Assembly: GCA_958347955.1 (NCBI GenBank)
Contig: CATVXH010000003.1
Location: 127,320-191,319 of the forward strand
Origin: an uncultured Sutterella sp.
Lineage (GTDB): Bacteria; Pseudomonadota; Gammaproteobacteria; Burkholderiales; Burkholderiaceae_F
Reading direction: 5' to 3'
Length of the DNA: 64,000 nt
Below are positions 8,619 through 17,257 of this stretch, in pieces (position 1 is the first letter of the stretch; every line of letters starts with the position of its first letter). Under the pieces are notes generated by a model that saw only the letters and a program-made list of their open reading frames with translations, was not told the origin of the DNA and made no database searches. The position numbers and the translations under genes are program-made.

Positions 8619-8639
8619 TTTGGGGGCTTGTCCCCCAAA
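8619..8639 (+). terminator. Hairpin after dnaK, possible attenuator
   Basis: Perfect 8-bp stem TTTGGGGG/CCCCCAAA (8619-8626 with 8632-8639) with a 5-base loop, 10 bases after the dnaK stop. It lacks a T-run, so it may protect the dnaK message or partly reduce read-through into dnaJ rather than end transcription. Confidence 0.5.
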
Positions 8640-8664
8640 CTCGTTCCAAACAGGGGTCTTAGAA

Positions 8665-8715
8665 GCGAGGTTCAAGATCGGCGATGTCAATGACAACCGG
8701 ACTTGAACCTATCGC
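8665..8715 (+). other. Three-tier hairpin in the dnaJ leader
   Basis: Seen: AGGTTCAAG/CTTGAACCT (8668-8676 with 8702-8710), extended outside by GCG/CGC (8665-8667 with 8713-8715, two-base bulge), and inside by CGG/CCG (8679-8681 with 8697-8699) and TGTC/GACA (8685-8688 with 8692-8695). The structure ends 23 bases before the dnaJ start. It could act on processing, stability or temperature-dependent translation; role is inference. Confidence 0.5.
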
Positions 8716-8738
8716 TTTATCGCAAGGGTAGAAAAATA

Positions 8739-9899
8739 ATGAGCGATCGTGATTATTACGAAGTATTGGGAGTAGATAAAAACGCCAGCGCGGCCGATAT
8801 TAAAAAGGCCTACCGGCGCTTAGCCATGAAGTATCACCCCGACCGCAACAACGGGGATAAAGAGGCCGAAGCGAAATTTAAAGAAATCGGGGAAGCCTAT
8901 GAAGTGTTGGGCGACGAACAAAAGCGCGCCGCGTACGACCGTTTCGGCAAGGCCGGTGTGAACGGCGCGGCAGGCGGTCAAGGCGGTTTTGGCGGTTTCG
9001 GTCCTGAAGGCTTCGCCGGTGGTTTTGGCAATATGGGTGACCTGGGCGATATCTTTAGTGAATTCTTCGGTCAGGGGATGGGTGGCGGCAGACGCCATCA
9101 GTCCGGTCCTCGCGCCATGAAGGGCGTGGATTTACGTTACGATCTCGAAATTACCCTTGAACAAGCGGCTAAAGGCTACACCGCAGAAATCCGAGTCCCG
9201 GTTTGGGAAAAGTGCGATGTTTGTGACGGCACAGGCAGTCGTTCAAAGTCCGAACCGAAGACCTGCCCTCACTGTCATGGCACGGGTACCGTTTACGCTA
9301 AACAAGGCTTTTTCTCTGTCCAGCAGACATGCCCGTATTGCCACGGTTCCGGCACAATGATTGACGATCCCTGTCCCAACTGTGACGGAACGGGTTACAA
9401 GAAGGTCATGAAGACGCTGGAGGTGGAAATTCCCGCCGGCATCAACGCCGGTCAGCGCGTGCGCCTTCAGGGAAAGGGACAGCCCGGGACCAATGGCGGC
9501 CCGGCCGGCGACCTTTACGTAGAAATCAGCATCAAGCCTCATCAAATCTTCCAGCGTGACGGTGATGACCTTCATGTCGAATTGCCGATTTCATTTGTGA
9601 CGGCTTCGCTGGGTGGCGACGTGGATGTGCCGGTCCTTGATGGTGAAACCCGTATCACAATTCCCGAAGGCACGCAAAGCGGCAAGGTGCTTCGCTTGCG
9701 CGGCAAAGGCATTAAGAGCTTGCGTTCGGGCTACATGGGTGATCTTTACATTCATGTTTTCGTGGAAACTCCGGTTAACCTGACACAAAAACAAAAGGAT
9801 CTTTTGCGTCAGTTTGGAGAAACGCTTTCTAAGCATGGAGAGAAGCATTCCCCAAAACACGAAAGCTTCATGGATAAGATGAAGGATCTCTTTAGCTAA
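8739..9899 (+). CDS. dnaJ: Hsp40 co-chaperone DnaJ
   Basis: 386 aa from ATG 8739, which gives the standard start [11 protein letters not shown]. Stimulates DnaK ATPase and delivers substrates. Seen in order: J-domain with YHPDRN (about 1-70), Gly/Phe-rich linker (about 75-120), four zinc repeats [24 protein letters not shown] and CPNCDGTG, then the two C-terminal beta domains. Transcribed after dnaK; no separate sigma-32 site was seen in the 130-base gap, which instead holds RNA structure. Confidence 0.97.
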   Translation: MSDRDYYEVLGVDKNASAADIKKAYRRLAMKYHPDRNNGDKEAEAKFKEIGEAYEVLGDEQKRAAYDRFGKAGVNGAAGGQGGFGGFGPEGFAGGFGNMGDLGDIFSEFFGQGMGGGRRHQSGPRAMKGVDLRYDLEITLEQAAKGYTAEIRVPVWEKCDVCDGTGSRSKSEPKTCPHCHGTGTVYAKQGFFSVQQTCPYCHGSGTMIDDPCPNCDGTGYKKVMKTLEVEIPAGINAGQRVRLQGKGQPGTNGGPAGDLYVEISIKPHQIFQRDGDDLHVELPISFVTASLGGDVDVPVLDGETRITIPEGTQSGKVLRLRGKGIKSLRSGYMGDLYIHVFVETPVNLTQKQKDLLRQFGETLSKHGEKHSPKHESFMDKMKDLFS

Positions 9900-9913
9900 A
9901 AGCAGAAAGATTT

Positions 9914-9952
9914 AAAAAAACTCCGGTCACATTAACGGATCGGAGTTTTTTT
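9914..9952. terminator. Bidirectional terminator of dnaJ and the PAP2 gene
   Basis: ACTCCG/CGGAGT stem (9920-9925 with 9941-9946) flanked by A7 on the left and T7 on the right, so it works for both convergent genes. The PAP2 stop codon (9932-9934) lies in the loop. Confidence 0.85.
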
Positions 9953-10453
9953 GTGTCTATGAAAGGCAATCCGGTAACCGGTAAAACCGAAAAGAACACC
10001 AAGCGCGGCGCCTACAATAACATCACTGGGATAATGCACAAAAAGATACAGTCTTGAAAAACCCATCAGCGAAGCAAGCACCAAGGTGGCAGCGCCCGCT
10101 TTCGGATGGCAAAGCAAAAGCGCAAAAGCGGCCGCAAATGCAGCAGCGGTATGTCCGGACGGAAACGAATGGTCGCTTAAGCAGGCCAGCAACATGTCTT
10201 CCGGAACGGTCAAATCACAAGGTCTTTCCCGTCCCACCAATGGTTTGAGGATGAGGTTAACTGCAACAAAATCGATGCCCAAGGCGATGCTCACGGCAAG
10301 CCCCGATCGCCTGAATCCCGGAAGAATCAAAAGAAGCGCTGCCAGCGCAATCCAGATGGCGCCGACGTTACCGAGCGTTGAAACAAACAGCATGGTCTGA
10401 TCGAGCCAGTCATTTCTCAAAGATTGAATAAAGTGCAGAAATGTCAGTTCCAT
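9932..10453 (-). CDS. PAP2-family membrane phosphatase
   Basis: 173 aa with about five membrane segments. Seen: the three phosphatase motifs KPLVGRERP, SFPSGHTA and SRLYLFVHYPSDV, complete with the two catalytic histidines, Arg and Asp. Family members remove phosphate from undecaprenyl pyrophosphate, phosphatidylglycerol phosphate or lipid A at the periplasmic face of the inner membrane. The exact lipid is not readable. The stop codon sits inside the terminator shared with dnaJ. Confidence 0.88.
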   Translation of the reverse strand: MELTFLHFIQSLRNDWLDQTMLFVSTLGNVGAIWIALAALLLILPGFRRSGLAVSIALGIDFVAVNLILKPLVGRERPCDLTVPEDMLLACLSDHSFPSGHTAAAFAAAFALLLCHPKAGAATLVLASLMGFSRLYLFVHYPSDVIVGAALGVLFGFTGYRIAFHRHKKTPIR

Positions 10454-10470
10454 AGCCGGACAGAATAATT

Positions 10471-10529
10471 AAGCCGTTTTCAAGCATAGCTGAAAAACGG
10501 CTTTTGAAGTTAACAAGTTTGAAAAACTT
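10471..10529 (-). terminator. Terminator hairpins after the TehA-like gene
   Basis: Two stems just past the stop codon: AAGTTT/AAACTT (10515-10520 with 10524-10529) and a longer near-perfect repeat, AAGCCGTTTTCA against TGAAAAACGGCTT (10471-10482 with 10491-10503, one extra A). The longer one is followed on the minus strand by an AT-rich run. Confidence 0.6.
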
Positions 10530-10531
10530 TT

Positions 10532-11482
10532 CTATTTTGGATTCCGCGGCAGAATTTTATCGAGGTTCTTTATAAAAAGAATGGTCACATAACTGATGAT
10601 GCACGTGGCCACCAAAAGTTCGAAATTGGCAAGCATCCTTAATTCCCAGGCGTAAAAAGCGCCGATTTCATAATGAGCGACAAGGTTGCTCATTTTATAG
10701 AGAGCCGTAGCTCCAATGGCCAGCGGGAAGGTGAATGCCGCATAACCGGGAGAAAAAGGCAGTCGCAGGAGCTTAAACAAAGCCAGATAAATCGACACAG
10801 TCATTAGCACGGCAACGCCTAAAAGCACCGCGCAAAGTAGAGGCGAGGGGTTTTCAACGACGGTTAACAGACCGGCCAGAGAAAGGCTGGCGGGCGCAGC
10901 CAAAATGGCGATGGTGGGTTTGGCGGTGTCGGGCACTTGCGCGTAAAACATGAAACGGTAGATCATCACAGGCAGCATGACGGCATAGGACACAATGCCA
11001 ATCGTGAGCAGAATTTGAGCCGGACCGTACCACTCAGGCGACGGGCAGGCCACATCGGCCACAATGATGCCGACTGGCGGAATAAACCAGCTGGGAACCA
11101 TGTGCTGCATTTGGCGTTCTCGCATACGGAAAACCGTAAAAGCACACAAAAAGAGCAGGTGAACGACGACCGCCGCAAGCCACAGGTATTCACCAATTAA
11201 GGGGAAATAATTGCCGATGGCTTTAGAGACTACCATGGTGGCCATGGCAAAGGTGGGAACGATACTGCCTAAAACCGGGTGACGCAGGTCCGTAATCAGG
11301 GTGTCAGCGTGAAAAACGAAGCGAGTCAGCAGTAGGCAGAGCAAAACAACAGCGATGCCGGCGCCGATTAATTGCCCCCAACCGTTTAGCGGCACGGCGT
11401 TTTCCATGGACCAACCCAGACTGGAGATGCCGAGCGCGAGGCCGGCAACCGGGGTCGGTAAGGCTCGTACGCGTTTAATCAT
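10532..11482 (-). CDS. TDT/SLAC1-family (TehA-like) membrane transporter
   Basis: 316 aa, about ten membrane segments, matching the tellurite-resistance/dicarboxylate transporter (TehA, SLAC1) family. Seen: repeated helical hairpins typical of the fold, including the segments GISSLGWSMEN near the N-terminus and FTFPLAIGATALYK in the second half. Members are anion channels or exporters; the substrate (C4-dicarboxylate, tellurite-related, other anion) cannot be told. Probably a single-gene unit with its own terminator. Confidence 0.78.
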   Translation of the reverse strand: MIKRVRALPTPVAGLALGISSLGWSMENAVPLNGWGQLIGAGIAVVLLCLLLTRFVFHADTLITDLRHPVLGSIVPTFAMATMVVSKAIGNYFPLIGEYLWLAAVVVHLLFLCAFTVFRMRERQMQHMVPSWFIPPVGIIVADVACPSPEWYGPAQILLTIGIVSYAVMLPVMIYRFMFYAQVPDTAKPTIAILAAPASLSLAGLLTVVENPSPLLCAVLLGVAVLMTVSIYLALFKLLRLPFSPGYAAFTFPLAIGATALYKMSNLVAHYEIGAFYAWELRMLANFELLVATCIISYVTILFIKNLDKILPRNPK

Positions 11483-11571
11483 GTTTTTTCCTGAAATTCA
11501 TAAAAATTGAGGGATTATATCAGCCGCTTGAAAACTGTAGGCCAAAAGACGCCCCTCTGTCTGAACAAAGA

Positions 11572-11591
11572 ACGGGACGTTGTCGTCCCGT
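11572..11591 (-). terminator. Terminator of the autotransporter/VWA-OmpA operon
   Basis: Perfect 8-bp stem ACGGGACG/CGTCCCGT (11572-11579 with 11584-11591), 4-base loop, followed on the minus strand by TCTTTGTT. It lies 34 bases past the VWA-OmpA stop. Confidence 0.75.
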
Positions 11592-11625
11592 GTCAGATGT
11601 AGCCCTAAAAGTAGTTCAATTTCAG

Positions 11626-12666
11626 TTAGTTTGAGAAAATAATCTCAGCTCGGCGGTTGGCGTAACGTCCTTCTGGGGTTTGATTATTGTATTTAAAGGA
11701 CTTTCCTTTACCCCTGACCGTGATGCGATCGGCATCCACGCCGTTTTGAATCAGATAATTTTTAACGGCTTGGGCGCGGCGAGCTGATAACTTCTTGTTA
11801 TAGGAGTCTGATCCCACCGAATCGGTCCAACCCTGAATCAGAAGAGCGTCGGTTATCGGACGACTCTTCACGGCTTTAAGAGCTTGTCTCAAAATATCCC
11901 GACTCTTTTGATCCAATGTCGCCTTATCAAAAGCGAAGTTAATGCCTTTGAGCTCAATGCGTTCATCGCAGCGATTGAAAATCGCGGCCGATACAAAGTC
12001 ATTGAAGAACTTTTCGTCACTGACTAGTGTTTCCAGATTGATGATCGGCATGAAAGTTTGACCATTTAATGCATTGACTTGATCCTTATTGTCATTGATA
12101 TAGGCTGCGCTTACGATGAATAAGCGAGCATTGGGATTTATTTTTCGATAATCCGAGAGGACTTTTACCGGGTCATTTATTCCCTCTGTAAAACCTCCAT
12201 CTGTGATGAAGATAACCGTGTTTTTGCCGGAGACAGTCTGACGGAAGTGCTGATTCGCACGTTCACTGACCAGTGTAGGACGACCGAAAACTTCCATGTT
12301 GGAATTAAATTTTTCCCGAGTCAGTGTTTTGTATTCAATGCCAGTACGTTCTGCCAATGGAGCAAGCTCAGCAAAAGGGGCAATTGAGTAAAGACTGGAA
12401 TTCATTTTATTTGTCCCAATCTTGTCTCCAATTTTTTCAATAAGAGTCTTCGCCGCTGTAGAAATTTTTTCGCTATTGATCTCGGCATTATCTTTAAGCT
12501 CCGCCCTATCTTTGGCATCGCCAAAAGTCTGCATCATTGAACCGGAAGCATCAATCACAATAGCGAACGAATCGGTTTTCGGTCCACATATTTCTGTTGC
12601 TTGCACAGAAGCAAATGCCATCATAAAAAGGGTAGTTAATAATGTTTTTTTTATTTTTGATTGCAT
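11626..12666 (-). CDS. Secreted VWA-OmpA domain protein (copy 2), autotransporter partner
   Basis: 346 aa. Seen: signal peptide (1-24, ending VQAT), VWA domain with a canonical MIDAS DASGS (39-43), and a C-terminal OmpA-like peptidoglycan-binding domain (about 238-346) with GWTDSVGSDSYN, RRAQAV and ANRRAE. The start codon is 5 bases after the autotransporter stop, so the two are one operon and probably coupled in translation. Expected in the periplasm or on the inner face of the outer membrane. It is a paralogue of the protein at 1571-2614, with a better MIDAS. Role unknown; helping display or anchor the autotransporter is inference. Confidence 0.85.
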   Translation of the reverse strand: MQSKIKKTLLTTLFMMAFASVQATEICGPKTDSFAIVIDASGSMMQTFGDAKDRAELKDNAEINSEKISTAAKTLIEKIGDKIGTNKMNSSLYSIAPFAELAPLAERTGIEYKTLTREKFNSNMEVFGRPTLVSERANQHFRQTVSGKNTVIFITDGGFTEGINDPVKVLSDYRKINPNARLFIVSAAYINDNKDQVNALNGQTFMPIINLETLVSDEKFFNDFVSAAIFNRCDERIELKGINFAFDKATLDQKSRDILRQALKAVKSRPITDALLIQGWTDSVGSDSYNKKLSARRAQAVKNYLIQNGVDADRITVRGKGKSFKYNNQTPEGRYANRRAEIIFSN

Positions 12667-12671
12667 GTCAT

Positions 12672-15600
12672 TTAAAAGTTGTATTTCAGCCCCAGGCTGA
12701 TGTCATAGTCTTTGGAGTATCCGTCGCCTTTTTCACGAGAGAGTTCGCCAAAAAGACGAAGATTTTGGGAGAGTTGCCAGTCCACGTTAATACCGTAATA
12801 CGCGCGTGTTCCTGCGAAATCATCAGCTTTTATAGACTGTTTAACGTTATCAACACCCGTATAACGAATTGTTTGATCGCCTCCCAAGAATTCATGTTTT
12901 ACGCCACCGATCAAACCAATCTGAAAATAGCGACGGTCTAAATCATCGAGTGTGCCGTAATTGAATTTTTTGCCAATAACCAATCCAGCGCGACCGGTTA
13001 AGAAATCTGCATCGCCTTGTTCAACTTTCATGTTGGAGGAGGTCAGATAATCAGCCCCTTGAGCACGGAAGTAACTTAATTCAATCTGCGGTTCAATTAA
13101 CCAATGACTGTAATTGATTCGGTCATCTCCACCCTGATTATTGAAGCTAAACATATGACCGGTTTCAAAGGAAACGCCGTACCCCCATGTGTGGTAATCG
13201 GCTTTAACTGTTTTTAAAGAGGTATTACTTAATCCTGAAAGCTCTTGTTCGTAACGCCCGGCCTGCAAAACGATATCGGCGTAACTGCCGGACTCATGCA
13301 TCCATGTTGCATAGGCTTTCACTGAATACTCTTCCATTTCTCCGTTCGCTCCCCCAGCAATGCCTAATCCACTTTGATCGGAAGTGCCATAACGGAAAGC
13401 TGCACCAATGAGCCAAGAACTGGTTTCTGTTGTTCCGACTAATTTATCGAAACCGACATTAATACCGTAGGCTTCTTGTTTGAAACCTCGGCTTTGATTG
13501 CCGTTAACTCGATCTTGTTTGGCAAAAGCTTTTGCCCAAAGACCATCTTGAGCGCCATAGCGGACCTCGCCAATGCGCTTGCGGAGATCCTCCATGTCGG
13601 CCATGTACGCCAAAGCCTGTCCTGTGGAGGTGCCGATAGCGAGGTTATCATTGACTTCTGGGGGAGTGGAAGAGGCTTCAGAATCCGGCACGCGCACAAG
13701 TAACCAATCTCCGGCCTCGCCGTTACTGCTGTTATCTAATGCCCATAACTGATCCTGATCGCTTTTATCAATGTTGCTCTTATCGCTATCGGGTAAAAAT
13801 TTCCAAGTCCATGAACTCAACATGCCATCGCCGGTCAGATATTTGAATCCGCCCGGATTATTGATGGTCATCGAACCGTCTTCTTGTCGAATGAGGTAGT
13901 GCTCAGTGTATAGCTTGTCACTCAGGTCACCAGGATTGTCAAAATGAACATATCCAACATAGGTGCCGTTAACCCTATCTGCTTCAATGAAATCCAAATC
14001 GCCACTTTGCTCATTACCTAAATCGATGTTCAGATAAATATCGCCAAAAGAACTTTGCGCAGAACCCAATTGTTTCATTTGGACTTTTTTATAAACACGG
14101 TCACTATCCTGAGGATCTGCCCAGGCAAGGTTCAGAGTTCCACCATACATGTCCAAATTCGTCAATGTGGAATTGCCCGTGACGTTCCATTGAGCTTTTC
14201 CATTTGAATTTTTGGTTTCTGAGGAGCCCAAAGTTAAATTGATTTCACCGACAAGTGATGAGGATATCGAGGTTAGGCCTGTAAATGTCCCATTCTGAAA
14301 ACTAAGAGAGGCTTGACCTTTAGACGATGCTGATATATTTCCATTGATTTGGGCCATAGCGTTGGAAGCGTCAATCACAACACGAGAACCTTCACCTTCG
14401 GATTCAATGAAATTCTTTTCTGAATTTACAATTAACTGATCTTTGGCTTTAAGGGTAATACTTCCTTGGTCAGAGGCGTAAAAAGCTGTCGCATTGCCAG
14501 CTTCTATATCGACATTGTCTGCGTCAATATCGATACAACCTTTGGCGTATTGGGAAGAGGTGTAAGAAGATGCATAAACGCCATAGCCCGAGTTTACTTT
14601 GGTTTCAAATGTGCCGATATCTTTGAGTTTAAGGTTTGAACTCACAGCTCTAATACCGTATACAACTGCGGATTTATCTACATCGGTCAAATCAAGTGAC
14701 ACCAAGTCGTAATTTTGTACCAATAAAAGACCACTTTTAGTTGATGCATCAGAAAGCAAACCGCTTACTTTTTTACCCTTTAATTTATCAGTTGCGGTTA
14801 TCTCCACTGATAAAAATTGTCCGTTTTGTAATGTAGTTTTTGTAGAGCTCGCATTGTAAATGCCAGCCATACCGTTTGAATCGGTAGGACCATACCATGG
14901 ATCAGTTATTTCAGCATCGCGATTAAGATTAATAGCCACCGAGGTGTTTTCAATCGTATTTTCACTATTGTTATTCTTAGCAGAAATTCCGGCTAGGGAG
15001 GCATTAATCAAGAGCTGACTTTGAGTGGCATCTTTACCTTGGGCGTTAAATTGGGCGTTGGTGGTTTCCATATAAATGCCGGTTTCTGCTTCGATCGACA
15101 TAATTTGGTTAAAGGAAGCATCAACTGTAGGGTTTGAAGTCCCTGATCCGTCTAGATGGAATCCAAGTCCCTTAAGGACTCCGTCTGAGGATTTATTTGA
15201 TATGTAAACCGAGTTGCCGGATAGGTCTAAGTTTCGTCTGTAATTAAGGTATACCGCTCCGTAATTTGAATTGTCTGTTTCAATGGACACGGTATCCTCA
15301 GCGGAAAGATTGACAGTTAATGAATTCGATTCTGAGGAGCTACCGCTATTTTCGACTCGACCAGTTAAGAAAATATTTTTTCCTTGGACTGAAATGCCAG
15401 CTTGGTCTTTGTTATATGTCACTGTTCTTAAACTGATTGCCTTGCTTGTTTTGTTGGCGTTGATATCAACATCGCCTTTTGCAGAAAGGTTAACCCAACC
15501 ATTACCATAAGAATCAATACCGTAACCGTTTTGACTCGTGATCGTAATATTGTCAAGAGCGTCGATATTAACTTCACTTCCTCCAGTCACATAAAGTCCA

Positions 15601-16229
15601 GCCGAGGTTGAACCTGATGATTTAGTGGTAATTTCCACCGAGTTTGCATAGATATTGGCCGTCGAACCATCACCAATATAAACAGCGTTAGTTCCGCCCT
15701 CAGTTGTTTCGGCTGATAAACTTACCGAAGAAATGCGCTGTTCGGAACTGCCAAGATTAACCGTACTTTTCGCATTCACAGATAACGCACTTCTAGCAGT
15801 CAGGCGATCAAAACTGTTAAGTGCTGTTGTTGATTTGACAGTGAGTGAATCGGAAAAAATGTTAAGGATATGGTTTTCTCCTGGATCATTTCCGCCAACA
15901 ACGGTCGTTGAAGTCCCATAATTAATACCGTAACCGCCTAAAATTTCAACCGAGTCAGCGTTCATTGTCATATCAATCGCTGCGCTTCCGGCTTCGTCAT
16001 CGAGATTAATGCCTTTATCCAAAATGACGGATTCTGTTTGATCTCCACCAATTGTTACGGAAACCGCCGATTTTGAGCCTGTCTTAAAATCAATCATCTC
16101 TTCCTGAATGGATTCCGAGTTTGTATCGGTGTAATCGTTTCGGATAGTCAGCGCCTGAACACTTTGGACAGACGAAAATGTGATCATTAAAACCACAGCT
16201 AAATAATTTCGGTTAAATGGAATAGACAT
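12672..16229 (-). CDS. Large type V autotransporter
   Basis: 1185 aa. Seen: signal peptide (about 1-27, ending VQALT), a long Ser/Thr/Asn-rich passenger with beta-helix style repeats (about 30-860, only one Cys), a pertactin-like junction with YGGTLNLAWADP, and a C-terminal 12-strand type beta-barrel (about 893-1185) ending in the outer-membrane signature KYNF. No protease or lipase motif was seen, so adhesion or surface coating is the likely role (inference). It is followed after 5 bases by the VWA-OmpA gene. The ribosome-binding site is weak. A repeat-HTH gene lies upstream on the same strand, separated by a terminator-like hairpin. Confidence 0.9.
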   Translation of the reverse strand: MSIPFNRNYLAVVLMITFSSVQSVQALTIRNDYTDTNSESIQEEMIDFKTGSKSAVSVTIGGDQTESVILDKGINLDDEAGSAAIDMTMNADSVEILGGYGINYGTSTTVVGGNDPGENHILNIFSDSLTVKSTTALNSFDRLTARSALSVNAKSTVNLGSSEQRISSVSLSAETTEGGTNAVYIGDGSTANIYANSVEITTKSSGSTSAGLYVTGGSEVNIDALDNITITSQNGYGIDSYGNGWVNLSAKGDVDINANKTSKAISLRTVTYNKDQAGISVQGKNIFLTGRVENSGSSSESNSLTVNLSAEDTVSIETDNSNYGAVYLNYRRNLDLSGNSVYISNKSSDGVLKGLGFHLDGSGTSNPTVDASFNQIMSIEAETGIYMETTNAQFNAQGKDATQSQLLINASLAGISAKNNNSENTIENTSVAINLNRDAEITDPWYGPTDSNGMAGIYNASSTKTTLQNGQFLSVEITATDKLKGKKVSGLLSDASTKSGLLLVQNYDLVSLDLTDVDKSAVVYGIRAVSSNLKLKDIGTFETKVNSGYGVYASSYTSSQYAKGCIDIDADNVDIEAGNATAFYASDQGSITLKAKDQLIVNSEKNFIESEGEGSRVVIDASNAMAQINGNISASSKGQASLSFQNGTFTGLTSISSSLVGEINLTLGSSETKNSNGKAQWNVTGNSTLTNLDMYGGTLNLAWADPQDSDRVYKKVQMKQLGSAQSSFGDIYLNIDLGNEQSGDLDFIEADRVNGTYVGYVHFDNPGDLSDKLYTEHYLIRQEDGSMTINNPGGFKYLTGDGMLSSWTWKFLPDSDKSNIDKSDQDQLWALDNSSNGEAGDWLLVRVPDSEASSTPPEVNDNLAIGTSTGQALAYMADMEDLRKRIGEVRYGAQDGLWAKAFAKQDRVNGNQSRGFKQEAYGINVGFDKLVGTTETSSWLIGAAFRYGTSDQSGLGIAGGANGEMEEYSVKAYATWMHESGSYADIVLQAGRYEQELSGLSNTSLKTVKADYHTWGYGVSFETGHMFSFNNQGGDDRINYSHWLIEPQIELSYFRAQGADYLTSSNMKVEQGDADFLTGRAGLVIGKKFNYGTLDDLDRRYFQIGLIGGVKHEFLGGDQTIRYTGVDNVKQSIKADDFAGTRAYYGINVDWQLSQNLRLFGELSREKGDGYSKDYDISLGLKYNF

Positions 16230-16280
16230 CGTTTTGTTTCTTTAAAAATTAGTTCAATAAAAGGAACGGGGAGTTTTTAA

Positions 16281-16324
16281 AAACTTGAATTCACACTGTT
16301 TGTTCGTGTCTGTAATTCAAGTTT
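16281..16324 (-). terminator. Terminator after the repeat-HTH gene
   Basis: Perfect 11-bp inverted repeat AAACTTGAATT/AATTCAAGTTT (16281-16291 with 16314-16324), with an inner ACAC/GTGT stem, followed on the minus strand by TTTTTAAAAAC. It divides the HTH gene from the autotransporter, so the latter needs read-through or its own promoter in this 119-base gap. Confidence 0.65.
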
Positions 16325-16348
16325 GGGCGATTTCTTTATCGTTCAAGT

Positions 16349-16816
16349 TCATGTTTTCAACCACTTGTTGAGAGTAGAAACGCTGATGCCTTCTTTGGCG
16401 CAAAAGCGTTTTTTAGAGTCAGTAGATGCGGCAAATCGACTAAGGATTTCGTTTTCTAACGTTTTGGAATACTTGCCGTTAATGCGGCGTTGACCGTTGA
16501 AAAAGTCTTGTTGACCGGCTTTAAAAAGCATTTGCCAGTACTTAGAGCAGCTTTGAGAGATTCCCAGATTGGAGGCCACATACTTATAGCCATGACCTTT
16601 CGTGAATAATTCAAAGGCTTCTTGCCGACGGATTAAGTCTTGATCGTCAAACAAAGCCCAACGCTGATCACCTTTAAGGAATCGAGCGTGCCATTCGGAA
16701 ATGACGCCAAAGGGGATATCCAGACGATCCGCGATGACGCGCAGAGCCAACTTAGCCTTAAAACAAGCCAAGACAATCTGTTTATCCGTTTTGGTGCACA
16801 GGCAACATGACGACAT
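16349..16816 (-). CDS. Repeat helix-turn-helix protein, IS3 OrfA-like
   Basis: 155 aa, with no catalytic domain. Seen: three helix-turn-helix modules, at about residues 12-46 (IADRLDIPFGVISEW), 62-97 (KYVASNLGISQSCSKYW) and 120-155 (CAKEGISVSTLNKWL), and a Cys cluster CCLC at the very start. This looks like the DNA-binding OrfA half of IS3-type transposases, but no OrfB/DDE gene adjoins it. It could be a remnant, or a domesticated DNA-binding regulator of the autotransporter operon downstream. No strong Shine-Dalgarno. Family-level call only. Confidence 0.7.
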   Translation of the reverse strand: MSSCCLCTKTDKQIVLACFKAKLALRVIADRLDIPFGVISEWHARFLKGDQRWALFDDQDLIRRQEAFELFTKGHGYKYVASNLGISQSCSKYWQMLFKAGQQDFFNGQRRINGKYSKTLENEILSRFAASTDSKKRFCAKEGISVSTLNKWLKT

Positions 16817-17257
16817 GATGAATTTCTGTCCAGAGACTTATTAGAAAAATCCGGAAGGAAATTCAGAATGCAGGACGTTTTTGGTTTGCTCTTATCTGAG
16901 AGAAACCAAAATCATCGATAAACCTTGTGAGAAAAGTCGAGTTCGGACGAATCGGACTTGAAGTTATAAATCCAAAGAGGTTTGACTTATTTTGAGAGGT
17001 TGATCTACTCTGAAGGAGTAGCGAAGAAACAATGAAAGCGGTCAGTTTTCTGAAGAAAACTGGATAAAGCAGAATATTAGACGTTAAAGCAATTTGGGGG
17101 GGGTAATATTATTCATAACAAATTACAAATTTCTTCAGTTCATGAGAAATTTTCATTAACAACAAAGTGGGTCAAGTATTATAAAAAATTCTCAAATCGT
17201 CAAGGATATAACTCACTTGTGATACAAGAGGAATAGCCTTAACGGTTAATGTTTGGA
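16817..17257. other. 441-base non-coding stretch with inverted repeats and a G8 tract
   Basis: No gene seen. It holds several perfect inverted repeats: CTACTC/GAGTAG (17005-17021), CAGTTTTCT/AGAAAACTG (17043-17062), CTTGT/ACAAG (17216-17228) and TTAACGGTTAA (17239-17249). A run of eight G lies at 17096-17103. It contains the upstream region of the repeat-HTH gene and the tail of dinB. No convincing -35/-10 pair was found. Confidence 0.5.
17096..17103. repeat. Homopolymer G8 tract
   Basis: Eight consecutive G in an AT-rich non-coding stretch, 280 bases upstream of the repeat-HTH start. Such tracts can vary in length by slippage. The distance to any start codon makes an effect on expression uncertain. 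Confidence 0.6.

Noticed and set aside
8660..8720. tRNA gene suggested by GGTTCAAG between dnaK and dnaJ
   Set aside because: The flanks do not form a T-arm or acceptor stem; the motif is one arm of a larger inverted repeat.
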